Of a stretch of 64,000 nt of DNA, positions 10,888-22,645 are shown piece after piece (position 1 is the stretch's first letter; every line of letters begins with the position of its first letter). The notes below the pieces were generated by a model, which saw nothing but the letters and a program-made list of their open reading frames with translations, made no database searches and was not told the DNA's origin. This stretch comes from Halichondria panicea (lineage: Eukaryota; Porifera; Demospongiae; Suberitida; Halichondriidae), in assembly GCF_963675165.1 (NCBI RefSeq), contig NC_087384.1, forward strand, positions 6,497,182 through 6,561,181. Reading direction: 5' to 3'. The position numbers and the translations under genes were made by a program.

Positions 10888-13208
10888 CTAACTAGTGTTT
10901 TGTTCAGTAACAATGTCCCTAGTGATCTGAAACGCCCCTAATAGACCTCCCAGCTGTATCTTCTCTGCTGCACCCACCGATAGGTTGTACCTGCACACAA
11001 AGCAAAAATTAAAGTGTAGTAAAAAATATAATTATGAGAAATGAAATTTTTTCGTTTTCACTTACTCAAGGTCTGCCATTTTCTCCAGCAAAGTCATCTT
11101 CACAATCGGAGGGAAATCAACTATATATGGAGGAACAAGAAAAAGGCACGATATCATACAGAGTTTGGTTAATTACTGCGCCAAGCACTCACTTCTCTGT
11201 ACATAGGTGTGCACAAGTTGCAGAATGTCAACTAAGGCAAGACCTTTCAGTGTCTTCAGCTTCAGCACATCTGCCAAAAATTGTTACTTTTGAAAAAAAT
11301 GAACAATTTTGGTTTTTTAGATCACACGTACATTAGTTTACATCATACAAATAGTACCATATGCTGTACTCACTTTCATAAGCTGTGGTGAAATTTTCAT
11401 TCAACATCCACTCTACGATTTTAGCAATGTCGTTGGGTAGGGGTTGCCCCGTGACTGAGTACACGGTGGCCTCGTTGACCTCGTCATGTGACATGGAGGT
11501 GCTCTGGAGGATATTGAGAGACCTCCTCATGTCCCCTTGAGAGAGACGCACTAGACTATCCATCCCATCAGCAGACACCTTGAGTCTGAGCAAGTAGTAG
11601 GTACTAATATAAACGTGAAAATGAATTCGTCAGCTAGTAAACATCTCTCTAGGCTGATATCCACTGCAATGAATAAACTGGTGTTTACAAACTCAGTCCT
11701 CAATCTCGATCTCAACACACACACAAATTTGCCTTTTTGATATTATACGTCGACACATGGTTTATATTACTGCACTAGGAGATGCAGGAAAGTAACCCCA
11801 AACAGTAGATTATGTATAGGCAGTATGTACTGATCACTAGTACATGTAAATCTACCAGCTTTACGAAAATGCTACAAAGAAATGAACCATCTTAGTGTAC
11901 ATGTACCATGATGTGCTCTGACACTAAGGAATATCCATTGAAACTCTCAGGATACTCCAGGGTACACATCCCAGGGTACAAATCCCATGTACCCTGCTAG
12001 GGTGTATATTCATGTATTCTATGTATGCATTCCCTCGGGGACTACATAGAACTGCTCTCGGTAGTACAAATCCAATACACACTTGATATCCATGGTACAA
12101 CTATTACATGTACTGTAGCTAGCCCATTCCACATTAAAGCAAGAAGGTCGTTGGCTAGACAACCATCCCCCCGTTTCACTCACGCTTCTTGTTGAATGAC
12201 GTACTCCAGTCGTAACATCATCTGTTCGCTGCTGAGAGGACCGAAGCGGAACCGAGTGCAACGCGACTGCAACGCAGGGATGATCTTGGATAGGTAGTTA
12301 CAGATGAGGCAGAAACGAACATTTTCTGTGTATTTCTCAATCACTGCAACAATGGATGATAAAAAGTATGAACATATAATAAATATACTGTGTCATAGCT
12401 AGATAGCTACAATTGCCTGATTAAAAGTAATAAATAGGCCATGGATATAATAATAATAATTATACTAAAAGAATGCCGTGACCAGGATTCGAACCTGGGT
12501 TATTACGGCCACAATGTAATGTCCTAACCTCTAGACGATCACGGTAGTTGACAATCTCACACATACACACACTGACACAAAGAGAGCTAGCTGTAAGTAA
12601 CGCCATCAACGAATAAACCAACCTCTTCTGAGTGCATTCTGTGCGTCATTTGTCATAGCATCAGCTTCATCCAATATTATCATCTTGAAACCAGATCTGA
12701 AAATGGTCCGAGTAGAAGCAAAACTCAATATCTGACCTCGCACAATTCCGATTCCTCGGTCGTCAGAAGCGTTCAGTTCAAGCACCATAGAATTGAATTC
12801 CTTTGGCTTGTAGAGCATTTTGGCACATGCCAGGATTGTGCTTGTCTTGCCAGTGCCGGGAGGTCCATAGAACAAGAGATGAGGAAGACGATCCTCTGTC
12901 ATGAAACGTTGAACTGTGTGGGGGTGTGTGTGTGGAGTGTAGTGGGGAGTGTAGTGTTGTGTGTGTGGGTGGGTGTGTGTGTGTGTGTGTGTGTGGGTGT
13001 GTGTGTGGGTGTGTGTGTGTGGAGTGTGTGAGTGTGTATGATAATTACATGGAAATTATGTCACTCCAGATTCTCTGAGAGCAACCACAGGTAACTTACT
13101 GGTTGTGATTATCTCCTTGTGTGATATCAGGTCGTCTAAATGTTTGGGTCTGTACTTCTCTACCCAAGGTAGGTTCTGTGACTTTGGTCTCACTTCTTCA
13201 GCCGCCAT
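10888..13208 (-). CDS. RFC5: Replication factor C subunit 5 (clamp-loader small subunit)
   Basis: Seven exons from high to low: 13208-13100, 12913-12623, 12343-12184, 11585-11374, 11270-11193, 11120-11066, 10990-10888; 335 residues against 340 in human. RFC5 is a AAA+ subunit of the RFC complex that loads PCNA at primer-template junctions. Visible motifs: [10 protein letters not shown] at the N-terminus, Walker A GPPGTGKT (53-60), Walker B with the DEAD box (118-121), and the SRC motif (160-162) that provides the arginine finger to the neighbouring subunit. The ATG at 13208 is chosen because it places NLPW at residue 12, as in relatives; the open frame upstream has no ATG. Intron 2 holds a tRNA gene. 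Exon 2 is preceded by a CA-rich tract. A receptor gene starts 281 bases away in the opposite direction. Confidence 0.96.
12474..12545 (-). tRNA. tRNA-His (GTG) within RFC5 intron 2
   Basis: The minus strand folds as a 72-nt cloverleaf without an intron. The anticodon GTG is at positions 34-36 in loop TTGTGGC. The T arm is CCAGG-TTCGAAT-CCTGG, fully paired, and supplies the B box. The D stem pairs GTC/GAC, a compensated change from the GTA/TAC I recall for vertebrate tRNA-His. Two pairs are broken: A1.C72 at the end of the acceptor stem and A31.C39 at the base of the anticodon stem, both where G.C is expected. It lies on the same strand as RFC5. It may be functional or a slightly decayed copy. 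Confidence 0.85.
12918..13032. repeat. (TG)n / TGGGTG microsatellite, RFC5 intron 1
   Basis: Interrupted TG repeat; on the minus strand it forms a CA-rich tract ending at the acceptor of RFC5 exon 2. Confidence 0.9.
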
Positions 13209-13489
13209 TTTCCCGCCACTGATGATGGGGTCGAATCGTTCAAGACCTTTGAACTCCAAGACAACTAATTGGACTTTGAACCTTGTACCTAGTCAATTGG
13301 ACCTTGACCTTTGCTAACCTTGTGACTTTGCACATAGCTAGCTTCATGTACATAACAACAGTATATAAACCACAGTTAGTTAGCTATCTTAATACACTAC
13401 AGCTCAGGAATTGATTGGATCATCTGTGGTGGTGGTATTTGATCTCCAAGAAATTGAAGTAACCTTTTTGCAAGTGGAGGGAGCAAGCC
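13209..13489. promoter_or_regulatory. Head-to-head intergenic region RFC5 / seven-helix receptor
   Basis: Only 281 bases separate the start codons of the divergent genes, so the promoters must overlap or adjoin. Short direct repeats of the type TTGGACCTTGACCTTTG occur at about 13255-13320. No clear TATA box was identified. Confidence 0.5.
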
Positions 13490-16400
13490 ATGGAAGATAT
13501 TATAAATAATTCATCTCTGTTCTGTCCTGGAACCAATTCTAGTTTCTTGGAGAGGAGTTTTGTTAGTGTACTGGAAGATGGGAACCTAACAACAACCACA
13601 AATGCCTGTAACTGCACACAGTGGAACTTGGACACAGTGGATGTGAGAGCTGCATGCATGTTATAAATTAGATAAATTATGTGCGACTAGACTGTACAAA
13701 CCTTGTCACCTTACTTGAAATATAAGCCTAAAACAGAACCCTACCACTAGCTACAGTGCACACAGTGGGACCACACTATAGGCTCTGTACACTAGTCTAC
13801 AGTGCACACAGTGGGACTACACTATAGGCTCTGTACACTAGTCTACAGTGCACACAGTGGGACCACACTATAGGCTCTGTACACTAGCTACAGTGCACAC
13901 GGTGGGACCACACTATAGGCTCTGTACACTAGTCTACAGTGCACACAGTGGGACCACACTATAGGCTCTGTACACTAGTCTACAGTGTACACAGTGGGAC
14001 TACACTATAGGCTCTGTACACTAGCTACAGTGTACACAGTGGGACCACACTATAGGCTCTGTACACTAGTCTACACACTGCAGGTGTCAACTAGAGTGCT
14101 TTTTTAACTTTAACTTTTAAGTAAAGTGAAGTGAAAAAGGGTTGTATGCGTGTGTGTGTGTGTGTGTGTGCTTTTGACACCATTTATTCACTGTACCTGT
14201 AAGTACATTTCAAAAGGCACAGAATAATAATTATGCAGTGTTTTGTGAAGCGGCAGTAAAGGAGTTTTTAAGTCTACCTAAATCGTTGTTGTTAATGAAC
14301 TGTGTGTTTTTGTACACCTGTATAATTATATGACTGTCATGCATTTTTGATTGTTCTGTATTCATAGATGTACCTGTTTTGGTAATGTACAATAGCAGTT
14401 TGTACATTAGCTACTGTTATCATTTACTCACGTTGTCACAGGCTGAGCCGATAGCCATCATTCGAATCATCACGTCCACTATAAGGTAACCATCATAATT
14501 ATAGTGCAGAGTGCGTACAATGCTTACTTTCACTTTCACTTTCAATTTTGCAGTGTCTTTGGGTCAGCCTCGATTATACTCTCTGTCCTGTTGAGTGGAA
14601 AACTCAACAAAGCAGAAGTGAGTTCTTTACACACAAGCTCTGCATTATTTACATGTACCGTATCAATTGTTTGCTTCCCTTTCCCTCCCACCACCATCAG
14701 TGTGTGACTTTAAAACACTCCTTATACCATATACGTATGCATCTCACCCTTAACCCCCCGCCCACACACACACACTTCACACACTCCACACACCTCACAC
14801 ACACACACACAGGTTCACCCTCTGTTCATTCTCTCAGTGGCAGACTTTATCCTGTCCATACTGTGGATGATTGGGGGTGTGGTTTGGTTGAGTCCCGGTC
14901 AGGGAGGGTGGGCTAGGAACGAATCAGACCCTCACACTGGGATGTGCTATGTTCTCGGGGTATCAACCTCCGTAAGTTATGGACTTGTAAGAAAGTCTTA
15001 TAATAGCTGTAAGCCTGAGTACTGCTGTAAGATCTCTAATTAAGGCGACACTTTTAAATAATTACAAAGCCAGAGGTCGTTTCTTGTGGAGATTGAAAAA
15101 TTATATTGAAGTCCTGGTGTCGCATATTTAGAGGGTCGCATCTAATTGGAGATAGCTCTACTTTAGTTTACTTACCTCGATTTCTGGCCGCTTAAAAACA
15201 CTATTTTCCAGTGGGCTAGAACCGAGGCTAGGGTGTAGCTACATTTGCCTCCATTTAGGACGCAACACTAAAAAATAATTGTCAACGCAGCTGTCGCTAC
15301 TTTTAGAGGTCAGAAAATTGCCTAAGCTCGCAGGTCGCATCTTTGGAGAGTCGCCTTAATTAGTGGTCATACGGTACATCTATAATTATGGCTTGTTTTT
15401 CACCCACTAACACTTTGCTAATAATTATAAGTAGACTAGATATCTAGAGGTTAACTCCTTTATGTAATGAACTGACTTCTTAAAATAAATTACTCTTTCT
15501 CTGTAGATGGCAGCCATGGTGACCTACTTTCTGACACTCATCTACGCTCAGAATGCTCTGATCAGAGTGATAGAGATGTACGTCAACAAAGGGAAGCTTT
15601 TGAGTGAGAAAGACAAGCGGAAAAAATTTCGATACTTCTTCACTCTTGCTGGCTACATATTGAGCTGGTAAGGATTGTGTATTTTGTAGCTCTAAGCAAG
15701 GCTCTTATATAAGCAAAACAAGCAAAACAAGTTTTGATGAAAGTGGCCTTTTGTCTGCCCTACGTATATCATATGGTAGGATTAAATCATGCGTAAAATT
15801 GCTTCTTCCTGATTAAATTATCGTGTTTGCCCATGCTTTCCAGGAGTAGATTGATAGTTTGTAGAGTTGTCAATCAAACACATGTCACTGTCTTGTAAAC
15901 AATACTTGTCTCAATGTTTGTGTGTTTCTGTGGCCAGGGTTCTGCCCCTGTTCATCCTGATACCAGCTATGGAGAGCATTGTAGGCATTGAGAGTACCAA
16001 CTATGGCTGCTGGTGTGTGCCCGACTTCTTCAATATACGTCCAGATGATGGGGTGAGGTTACTGCCAGTGTACCTGATACATGTGTGTGTACGTGTGTGT
16101 GTGTTGATTCTACACATACAGGGTTTTGCAGAATCTTTGCAACATCAACAAAAAGCATTGAGGGTTGAGCCTTCCTTACATGGAAGACCAGTGGTGCAAG
16201 TGTTCCATATAAGGAACACTCAACCCTCAACGCTTTTTGTTGATGTTGCAAAGATTCTGCAAAACCCTGTACTGTATATATACCAGGTTTCGAACGCGAG
16301 GTTCTTTCGATTGCAATTCGCAATCATTATCAGGCTTGTGCAGTGTATCATGTCATTTGCATTCGATCAACCTCGCATTTGAAACCCGATACTACCATTA

Positions 16401-17754
16401 CCTATACTTGGTATGAGTGTATTTGTATTCCATATTCTGCAGCTTGAGGTGTCACATTTTCAAAGCTACGCCAAGATCCACGCGACTGTTCTTGGCTCCA
16501 CCTTCCTCGTCTCTACGACCCTCATAATAGTGAGTCTATACATTCACATAATTATGTAAGCCTTGTACATGTAGTAGCCATTTAAGTAGCTCTAGGTATC
16601 TTGTATATAGATGCTCATCTTCCTAAGATGATGGTATCACACTACATCACACTGTGTGTAGCTGAAGTGGGTGTTTTCTAAATCAGACCTGTTTTCAGAG
16701 CTATCTTCGATTGTCCATAACTTGTGTTGCGAACGTCCAATTAAACTTAATAGCTTTTTGATAGTCTAACAATAATTATGTGGGGATTTATTTCGGACCC
16801 AAATTGCCCATTTTCCAAAAATAGCGTGGGCTGGTTGAGTCACTACATGTAGCAGTTTAACGCTATCACGATTAATTTTATGTATTCCTTGCAGACCTTG
16901 TATATACTGACATTTGTGTTTGCCAGGAAGGTTATGAGACTGCAACAAGGTTTGTCATCATTCAATGTTGTACTGCTGTGTTGATATTCCTTTATTTTAC
17001 TTTACCCAGAGAACAGTGTGTTGGTTGACGAGGGCAGAAACAAGAAACAGATTAAGACAATCATTGCACGTCTTACAGCCTTTATCCTCATATTTTTTAT
17101 TTGTGGACTACCCAGTGAGTTGGTACACACTCCATTACACATGGCCAGCCACTCATACCCCTCCCTACACACACACACACACCCGCACCCCTCCACCCAC
17201 ACACACCCACATAACCACACCTCCCTATCTTACCCACATAGTTATTGCGGCTTGCATTGACATCTGGCACGAGGATGAGAAGCTCCATCTTGATGAGCCT
17301 GTGGATAGAGTTATCCTCTACTTCCATGTAAGACCATCTTCCCAGTGCCTTGTATTGTACTCAGCCACTAAGGTTAAGTACCGGTTCATTTAGGCTATTG
17401 TATACTCTAGCTTGTATACAATGAGTAATGATCAATCAAAAAACCAACGTTTTTTTTTTTTTTAGAAAACCAAACCTAGAAACTTCAGTGATACATGTAC
17501 TAGCTACATGTATATAATTATAGCTACTAAGTGCCCCCTCCCCCCTCCCCCTCCCCTCCCCCCAGGCTATTCTGGCTCCACTACAAGGCTTCCTCAATGC
17601 GCTCGTGTACGGGTGGACAAGGAAGGAGTTCAGAAAAGCCCTCAGTGTAGGAGACAGGATAAAGTCGTTGGGGAGAGGCTACCAGTCAGTGACTGGGAAA
17701 TCAGAGTACAACTCGGGTGGCAGTATGAACTTGAATCGTGCCAATCCCACTTAA
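13490..17754 (+). CDS. Seven-transmembrane receptor, cAMP-receptor/GPR157/TMEM116-like
   Basis: Eleven exons: 13490-13642, 14442-14485, 14554-14617, 14813-14971, 15507-15667, 15938-16052, 16443-16529, 16895-16949, 17010-17114, 17242-17327, 17566-17754; 405 residues. The first 50 residues are polar with NSS, NLT and NCT glycosylation sites, as for an extracellular N-terminus. Seven hydrophobic segments follow, roughly residues 58-82, 90-115, 130-160, 190-215, 240-275, 300-330 and 345-370. The end of helix 7 reads PLQGFLNALVYGWTRKEF, like the Dictyostelium cAMP-receptor-related group that includes GPR157 and TMEM116 rather than the rhodopsin NPxxY. Ligand unknown. Intron 1 contains a 46-bp minisatellite and intron 6 two hairpin elements. 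The fold is clear; the exact subfamily is tentative. Confidence 0.8.
13751..14080. repeat. 46-bp minisatellite, about seven copies
   Basis: Unit includes CACAGTGGGACCACACTATA followed by GGCTCTGTACACTAG. Copies differ at only a few sites, which suggests recent expansion inside intron 1 of the receptor gene. Confidence 0.95.
16117..16271. mobile_element. Miniature inverted-repeat element with TA-bounded ends
   Basis: Arms of about 53 bases are nearly perfect inverted copies: TACAGGGTTTTGCAGAATC on the left and its complement ending CAAAACCCTGTA on the right, around a loop of about 45 bases. Both ends carry TA, as expected for a Tc1/mariner-derived MITE. It lies in receptor intron 6. Confidence 0.85.
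16284..16389. repeat. Second inverted repeat beside the MITE
   Basis: Arms CAGGTTTCGAACGCGAGGTT and, mirrored, AACCTCGCATTTGAAACCCG (about 20 bases, three mismatches) enclose 65 bases. Confidence 0.65.
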
Positions 17755-18180
17755 CATTTAGTGCGCTGCTCGACTGTGTGTACATGATTTGTGTGGTGTA
17801 CATACTAGCTGTATACATGTATAGGTATTTTATTTTGTCATAATGTGTCTTTTTATGTGATTGAAACTTTTTTTATATAAACTATATACCATTAATGTAT
17901 ATGTGTCAGCATGCCCCACCCCCTAATAATAGCTACTAATTATAGTCCCACTCCAAAGTGCATGCGTGCGCTGTATTCAGAAATCTTATAATTATGCTAA
18001 TTAATAAATTAATACTGAGACGTACAACATGTACATGTATTATACTGAATCTGAAGTATTTGACAATTATTGATGATGCGATGAATGAGATTGTCTTGAT
18101 AACTTAGTGCGCACAGTGTAACACTTGGGAGGAAGGTTCAATAGTTCAGTTACGCATAATATCGTTCTTAGACGTTTTCC
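17755..18180. other. Convergent spacer between receptor and CNTD1
   Basis: AT-rich, 426 bases, holding the two 3' ends. No gene seen. Confidence 0.6.
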
Positions 18181-19501
18181 TTAAGTGTCTGAATCATCAC
18201 CTGAGAACACTTCTTGCATCAAGACTAGTGAATAATCAATGATATCTCGAGACTCCACCCCAGCAGCCTCACACAGTGCAGATATTAACCACTGTGTGTC
18301 AATCGCCTCGTAAATGACCAGGCTGGCAGATGTAATAATTGCTGCAGCTAGTAGCATCGAGTCCACACATAGAACACTGATAAGTTTCTCAATTTCCTCA
18401 GGCCTTGTATTGTTCCTACTCTTGATAAGCTTAGCGAAATTTGTGAAAATCGATTCTCTTGAGAGATAAAATATATCGAGTAGCTTTAAAGAGATACCAT
18501 GTAGTTGCATCACGGGAAGGCTATCATCTTCACTATCTAGTGCTCCAAGCAGGGTTTCGATAAACTCTAGAGGAGTGGGGTTATGCACTCGGAATTTTAT
18601 CGTTTTTAATACTCTAACTTCTGACTGTACGATACTCGTTGCAGCGTATCGGAAACCACATTTTGAGAGGAAGACTCTTGCTCGGTTGAGTGTGACAAGA
18701 TGGTAGTGAGAGCTCAGTTTGCTGGCGAGTTGAACACACGAGACAGCCCGTAAAGTGACTTGGTGTTTAAGTCTCTCTTCCACGTCCCGCCACGTGATAG
18801 GGCTGCTTGTTTCTGCACTGCTTTGGACGTGTGAGTACAACTCTTCAATGTGTCCGATCATGAACCGATGAAATAGCTCCACTGCCCTGTACTGTACATC
18901 GGGAGTTAATCTATAGGGATGGAAATGAACCAATTGTTAGCTCGACAAGTAAATCTGCAATATATATGGATACCGTATAAGCGCTTTATTTTCGAGGAAC
19001 TAAATTTTCGCGGTTTTCGTGGAGATTGGCCTCGAGAACCTCGAAATTTTAGTTCCTCGAAAATTTGGAATCCTTGTTTACTTCCGGTATTGTAAAGGCC
19101 TTTCTACTGTAGGGGTGTGGTCATTTGAACCTCAAATAAAACTCGCAAAATGTTATTTTCGCAATTTTACTAGATACATGTATAATAGGTTAGTGGATAG
19201 TTAGGTACGTAGCAGTACAGTAACAGCTAAACTTATAATAAACGTACCCAAGGTGTCTGCATAACTCAAACAGAAAGAGCACTGTGTTTTGGTCCTTGAA
19301 GAGTGTTGTAACACCCGGTGTAGCACTGTTGATAGTAGCTTCATTCTTTGTGGTCAATAGCTCCAGATAGTCTTGCAGTAGCTCTGCAGTTATGCTGCTT
19401 TGTGACTCGTGGAATCTTGGCTCAGGTGGAGAAGCAAAACACTCAGTAAATACGCTCACAGTAGAGGTAGAGGGACACTCTTTGGCACTAGTACAAGACA
19501 T
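18181..19501 (-). CDS. CNTD1: Cyclin N-terminal domain-containing protein 1 (meiotic crossover factor)
   Basis: Two exons, 19501-19248 and 18910-18181, give 327 residues, close to human CNTD1. The cyclin-box segment LRAVSCVQLASKLS followed by VLKTIKFRV..PTPLEFIETLL is very close to the CNTD1 family and unlike cell-cycle cyclins. In animals CNTD1 (COSA-1 in C. elegans) marks and stabilises crossover-designated sites in meiosis. The N-terminal 60 residues are Ser/Thr-rich and not conserved. The single intron contains a family C-like foldback (18972-19094). The next gene ends 262 bases upstream on the same strand. Confidence 0.9.
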
Positions 19502-19763
19502 CTTTTCAACCTTCCTTTGCCCAGCCTGTAGCTATGCGCACCCGTACAAGTCTTGTATACATTTAGCGCATGCGCACACATGCAACTTAAAAATGGGCGT
19601 AGCTCGTATAATTTTATTAGCAATAATTCTTCAGGGGCAAATCAACCAAAACCAATGAGGGGCAAATCAAACCAAGAGGGATGGGGTAATAAAAAAATTG
19701 AAATCAGAGACATGATACAAAAACTAAACACTCCTAGCTGTGTGTGTATCAGGTATCACAAAA

Positions 19764-22645
19764 CTAGCTAGAACGAGTCAGGGGGGATAAGTGAGGAGAG
19801 CTCATGAACTGTACAGGATGAATAGCATCACCAAATCGATAAATAGGCATTGAAGAAGGCACCTGATGCTCCTCTGCTGACTTCGGGCTCTTAGAAGTTG
19901 AAGAAGATATTTTTCTATCCCTTGACATCAATACTGTGCCGTTTTTTGGTTGTGAATTTGACATGACGGGCAAAATGAACAATTTCTGACAAGTTGTAGG
20001 GGGTGATTGCAAATAAATAACAGGTTTTTCACTGACACTGTGTTCAGTAGTTGTTGGGGAGCGGGTTGCCTTGACGAGACTTGTAGGGACAGTAGGGGAA
20101 TTAACGGATCTAATAGACAAGAGGGGGGGAGGTGCAGGTTTTGTGGATTTCGGTGAAATTTTGGATCTTGTTGGCAGCTGGAATGCAGGCTGAGAAGTTG
20201 CAGTCGGTGCGGTATTTATGAGTTGAACAGGTGCGCTAGTATACACAGCAGTATGGCTAGGAAGAGGTGGTGCAGACGGCATTGGAACAAGTGATGGGGG
20301 ACCTCCACCAGGTGGGACGTAAAGGAGATACTTGGATCCATTTATCATCATCATTGGAACTGCTTGGCAATGCCCGTTCATAATACCAGCTGGAGGAGAA
20401 CAAATGTTTTTGGGTGTTCCATTCATAGTATGGACCGGAGCAGCCATGGGGTTTATAACGTAGTGGGATGGAGGTAAAATACTTGAAACGGGGAGATTCT
20501 GTCCAGACGTTGGATCAGGTTGAATGATTTGTTTCTTAACATGCGAGCCAACAGAGAGTTTTCTATAGTGTGGAGGAGGAGGGGCTGGGAGAGTGTTGAA
20601 TATTTGTTGCTGGAGTGGTTTCTGCTGACTCAGCATGAATGGAGGTGATGAAGTGACTCTTATGGGTGAAGCGGTGGAGGGAACGTTGTAGACAATTGGT
20701 TGACTGTGGTGTGGGTTGAGTAGAGTTGGAGATGACGTGCTTTGTCCAGTGGAGTCAGAATCGCTTTGTCTTGGTTTTTTAAGGACTTTGAGTGGAAAGC
20801 TCACCACTTCTGTGAATAGGGGTAAGACAAAATAAATGAACCGATAGTATATACTGTAATGATTCTGGTATGCAGTGTTATATAAATATAGGAGCAGAAC
20901 AAAGGAAAAGTCATAATTATCAGTGATATTATCTACTTGTTGTACAATGGAGTATGTAGTAAATGCCTCCAGGCAAAACTGAACATGTACACACTGTACA
21001 AACATACCTTGTTCATTTCTGATGGTGCCAGAGACAAAGTGAGGACCAGAGTGAATCACTGACAAGGAGGTAGTGATGCCCTCTTCTACTGAAGACTCAC
21101 TACCAGTTGAACCGTACCTGTATAGAGTACAATCATGACACATAAGATAAATATTTCCCTGTGGTCCATGGTGTGACTATTATCTTACATTATGGTCTAT
21201 CCTAACATTCCATAATACTAGGGTGGTTGACCTACAACATGACATATGAACATGATGAATAGAGTTCCTATAAGTAACCACATAAATAACTCACCGTTGG
21301 TTGATGTGATATCTTGATCTAGGTCGAACACGAGCAAATGGATGGCGAAATCCCTTCGCAAAAGGGTTGTTGTTAATCTTGAGCTGTGTAATCTGTAAAA
21401 AAAATTGAAGAGACACAATTTTAAAAACTTGGTACTAATCTTAGTTTGCTTCCTCGCATGCATGTATCAGTGACATAGTACATATAATATCAAGATAATT
21501 ATTAGACTCACTTTATCATTTTGGTAGGCGGTGACGGTCATGAATTGTGTGTCAGGGAAAATAATAGTCTGGAACTCTTTGTGCCTGAGCAGTTCCACAT
21601 CCGTGCAGCTGGCCTCTACAATATGCAGCCTCGGCTGGTACTTGTGCATACTGTTCACAATTATCTAAAGTGGACAGATTACAAAAATAAGTAACTACTG
21701 GCAATCAACATTTCAATAATACATACATGATTCGTTCAATTTACAACTAGAAGAAGCCTATAGAAGCTGTTAGTTTTCGTTGAATTGCAACCGTTGAGCA
21801 GTTACAATAGACACACAGACAGACATACACACACACACACACACAGTCAGCTTTACTGTAACCCTCGTGCGGCTACGCCTCGATCAAGGCATAATTAAGG
21901 TCTTACATTTCCAAGTTTGTCCAATTGGTTGTTTGTTAATTTCAGTTTATAGAAGCTGATGATGGATTTCAACCAGTGAGCCCCCAGGGCTGGAGAGTCA
22001 GGATGAACATAGTAGCGTGTGGCTGAGCAGTCCTCCTTGAAACACTGCTGCCACGAGTAATTGTGAAACTTGTATCGATACTCATCACACGGAGCTATGT
22101 CCATGAGTAGAACGTAGCTGGCTTTTGGGTCCAGATCTAGGAGTTGGATTTTGAGCGGTGGAAACATTCGCCTGCACAAACGAGAAAGATGAACAATTAA
22201 TTAAGAATAACACACTTCAGATAAAAGATGAACACGTTTATAACACACAACTGTAGGCCTATAAATAAATTACAAACCTTCCACGTCTTGTTACTATCAT
22301 TTCCGTTCCAATATCGTTAAACTGTTTCCACAGATCTGCTGTCTCGAGGATTGCTGAGATTCGATTTCCATTTCTTTCCTCACTAAACACTCTCTGAGGG
22401 AGAAGCTTATGATTGCTCTTTGTACGGGCGTGGAAAGTGTTGACCATCTCCATACCCGGGTGTTGCTGTATGATGTACGGTAACGGACTAGTCTCTTCTA
22501 GCGAAACGACATCATCTCCTTTACTGCTGCTGTCAGACATCGATTCATCAGATGAAGTACTTGAAGAAGACGACGATGATGATTCTGGGATGTCCTCCAT
22601 AGGTTGAGATTCGTCTTCAATGGTGTCTTCAATCACTGCATTCAT
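19764..22645 (-). CDS. T-box transcription factor, Tbx4/5-like
   Basis: Six exons: 22645-22278, 22171-21907, 21664-21512, 21392-21295, 21117-21008, 20809-19764; 679 residues. The T-box spans roughly residues 92-287 and shows [77 protein letters not shown] and AKGFR. HPDSPxxGAHW and [10 protein letters not shown] most recall Tbx4/5, but subfamily needs a tree. The N-terminal region is acidic with a poly-Ser run; the last exon encodes a long Pro/Ser/Thr-rich tail. The start is the first in-frame ATG after a stop; an upstream coding exon is possible because CTGCAACAG could act as an acceptor. T-box proteins bind DNA and control developmental genes. Confidence 0.9.

Noticed and set aside
13209-13259. 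Extension of RFC5 upstream of 13208
   Set aside because: Begins with TTG, not ATG; the ATG at 13208 fits the length of the family N-terminus.
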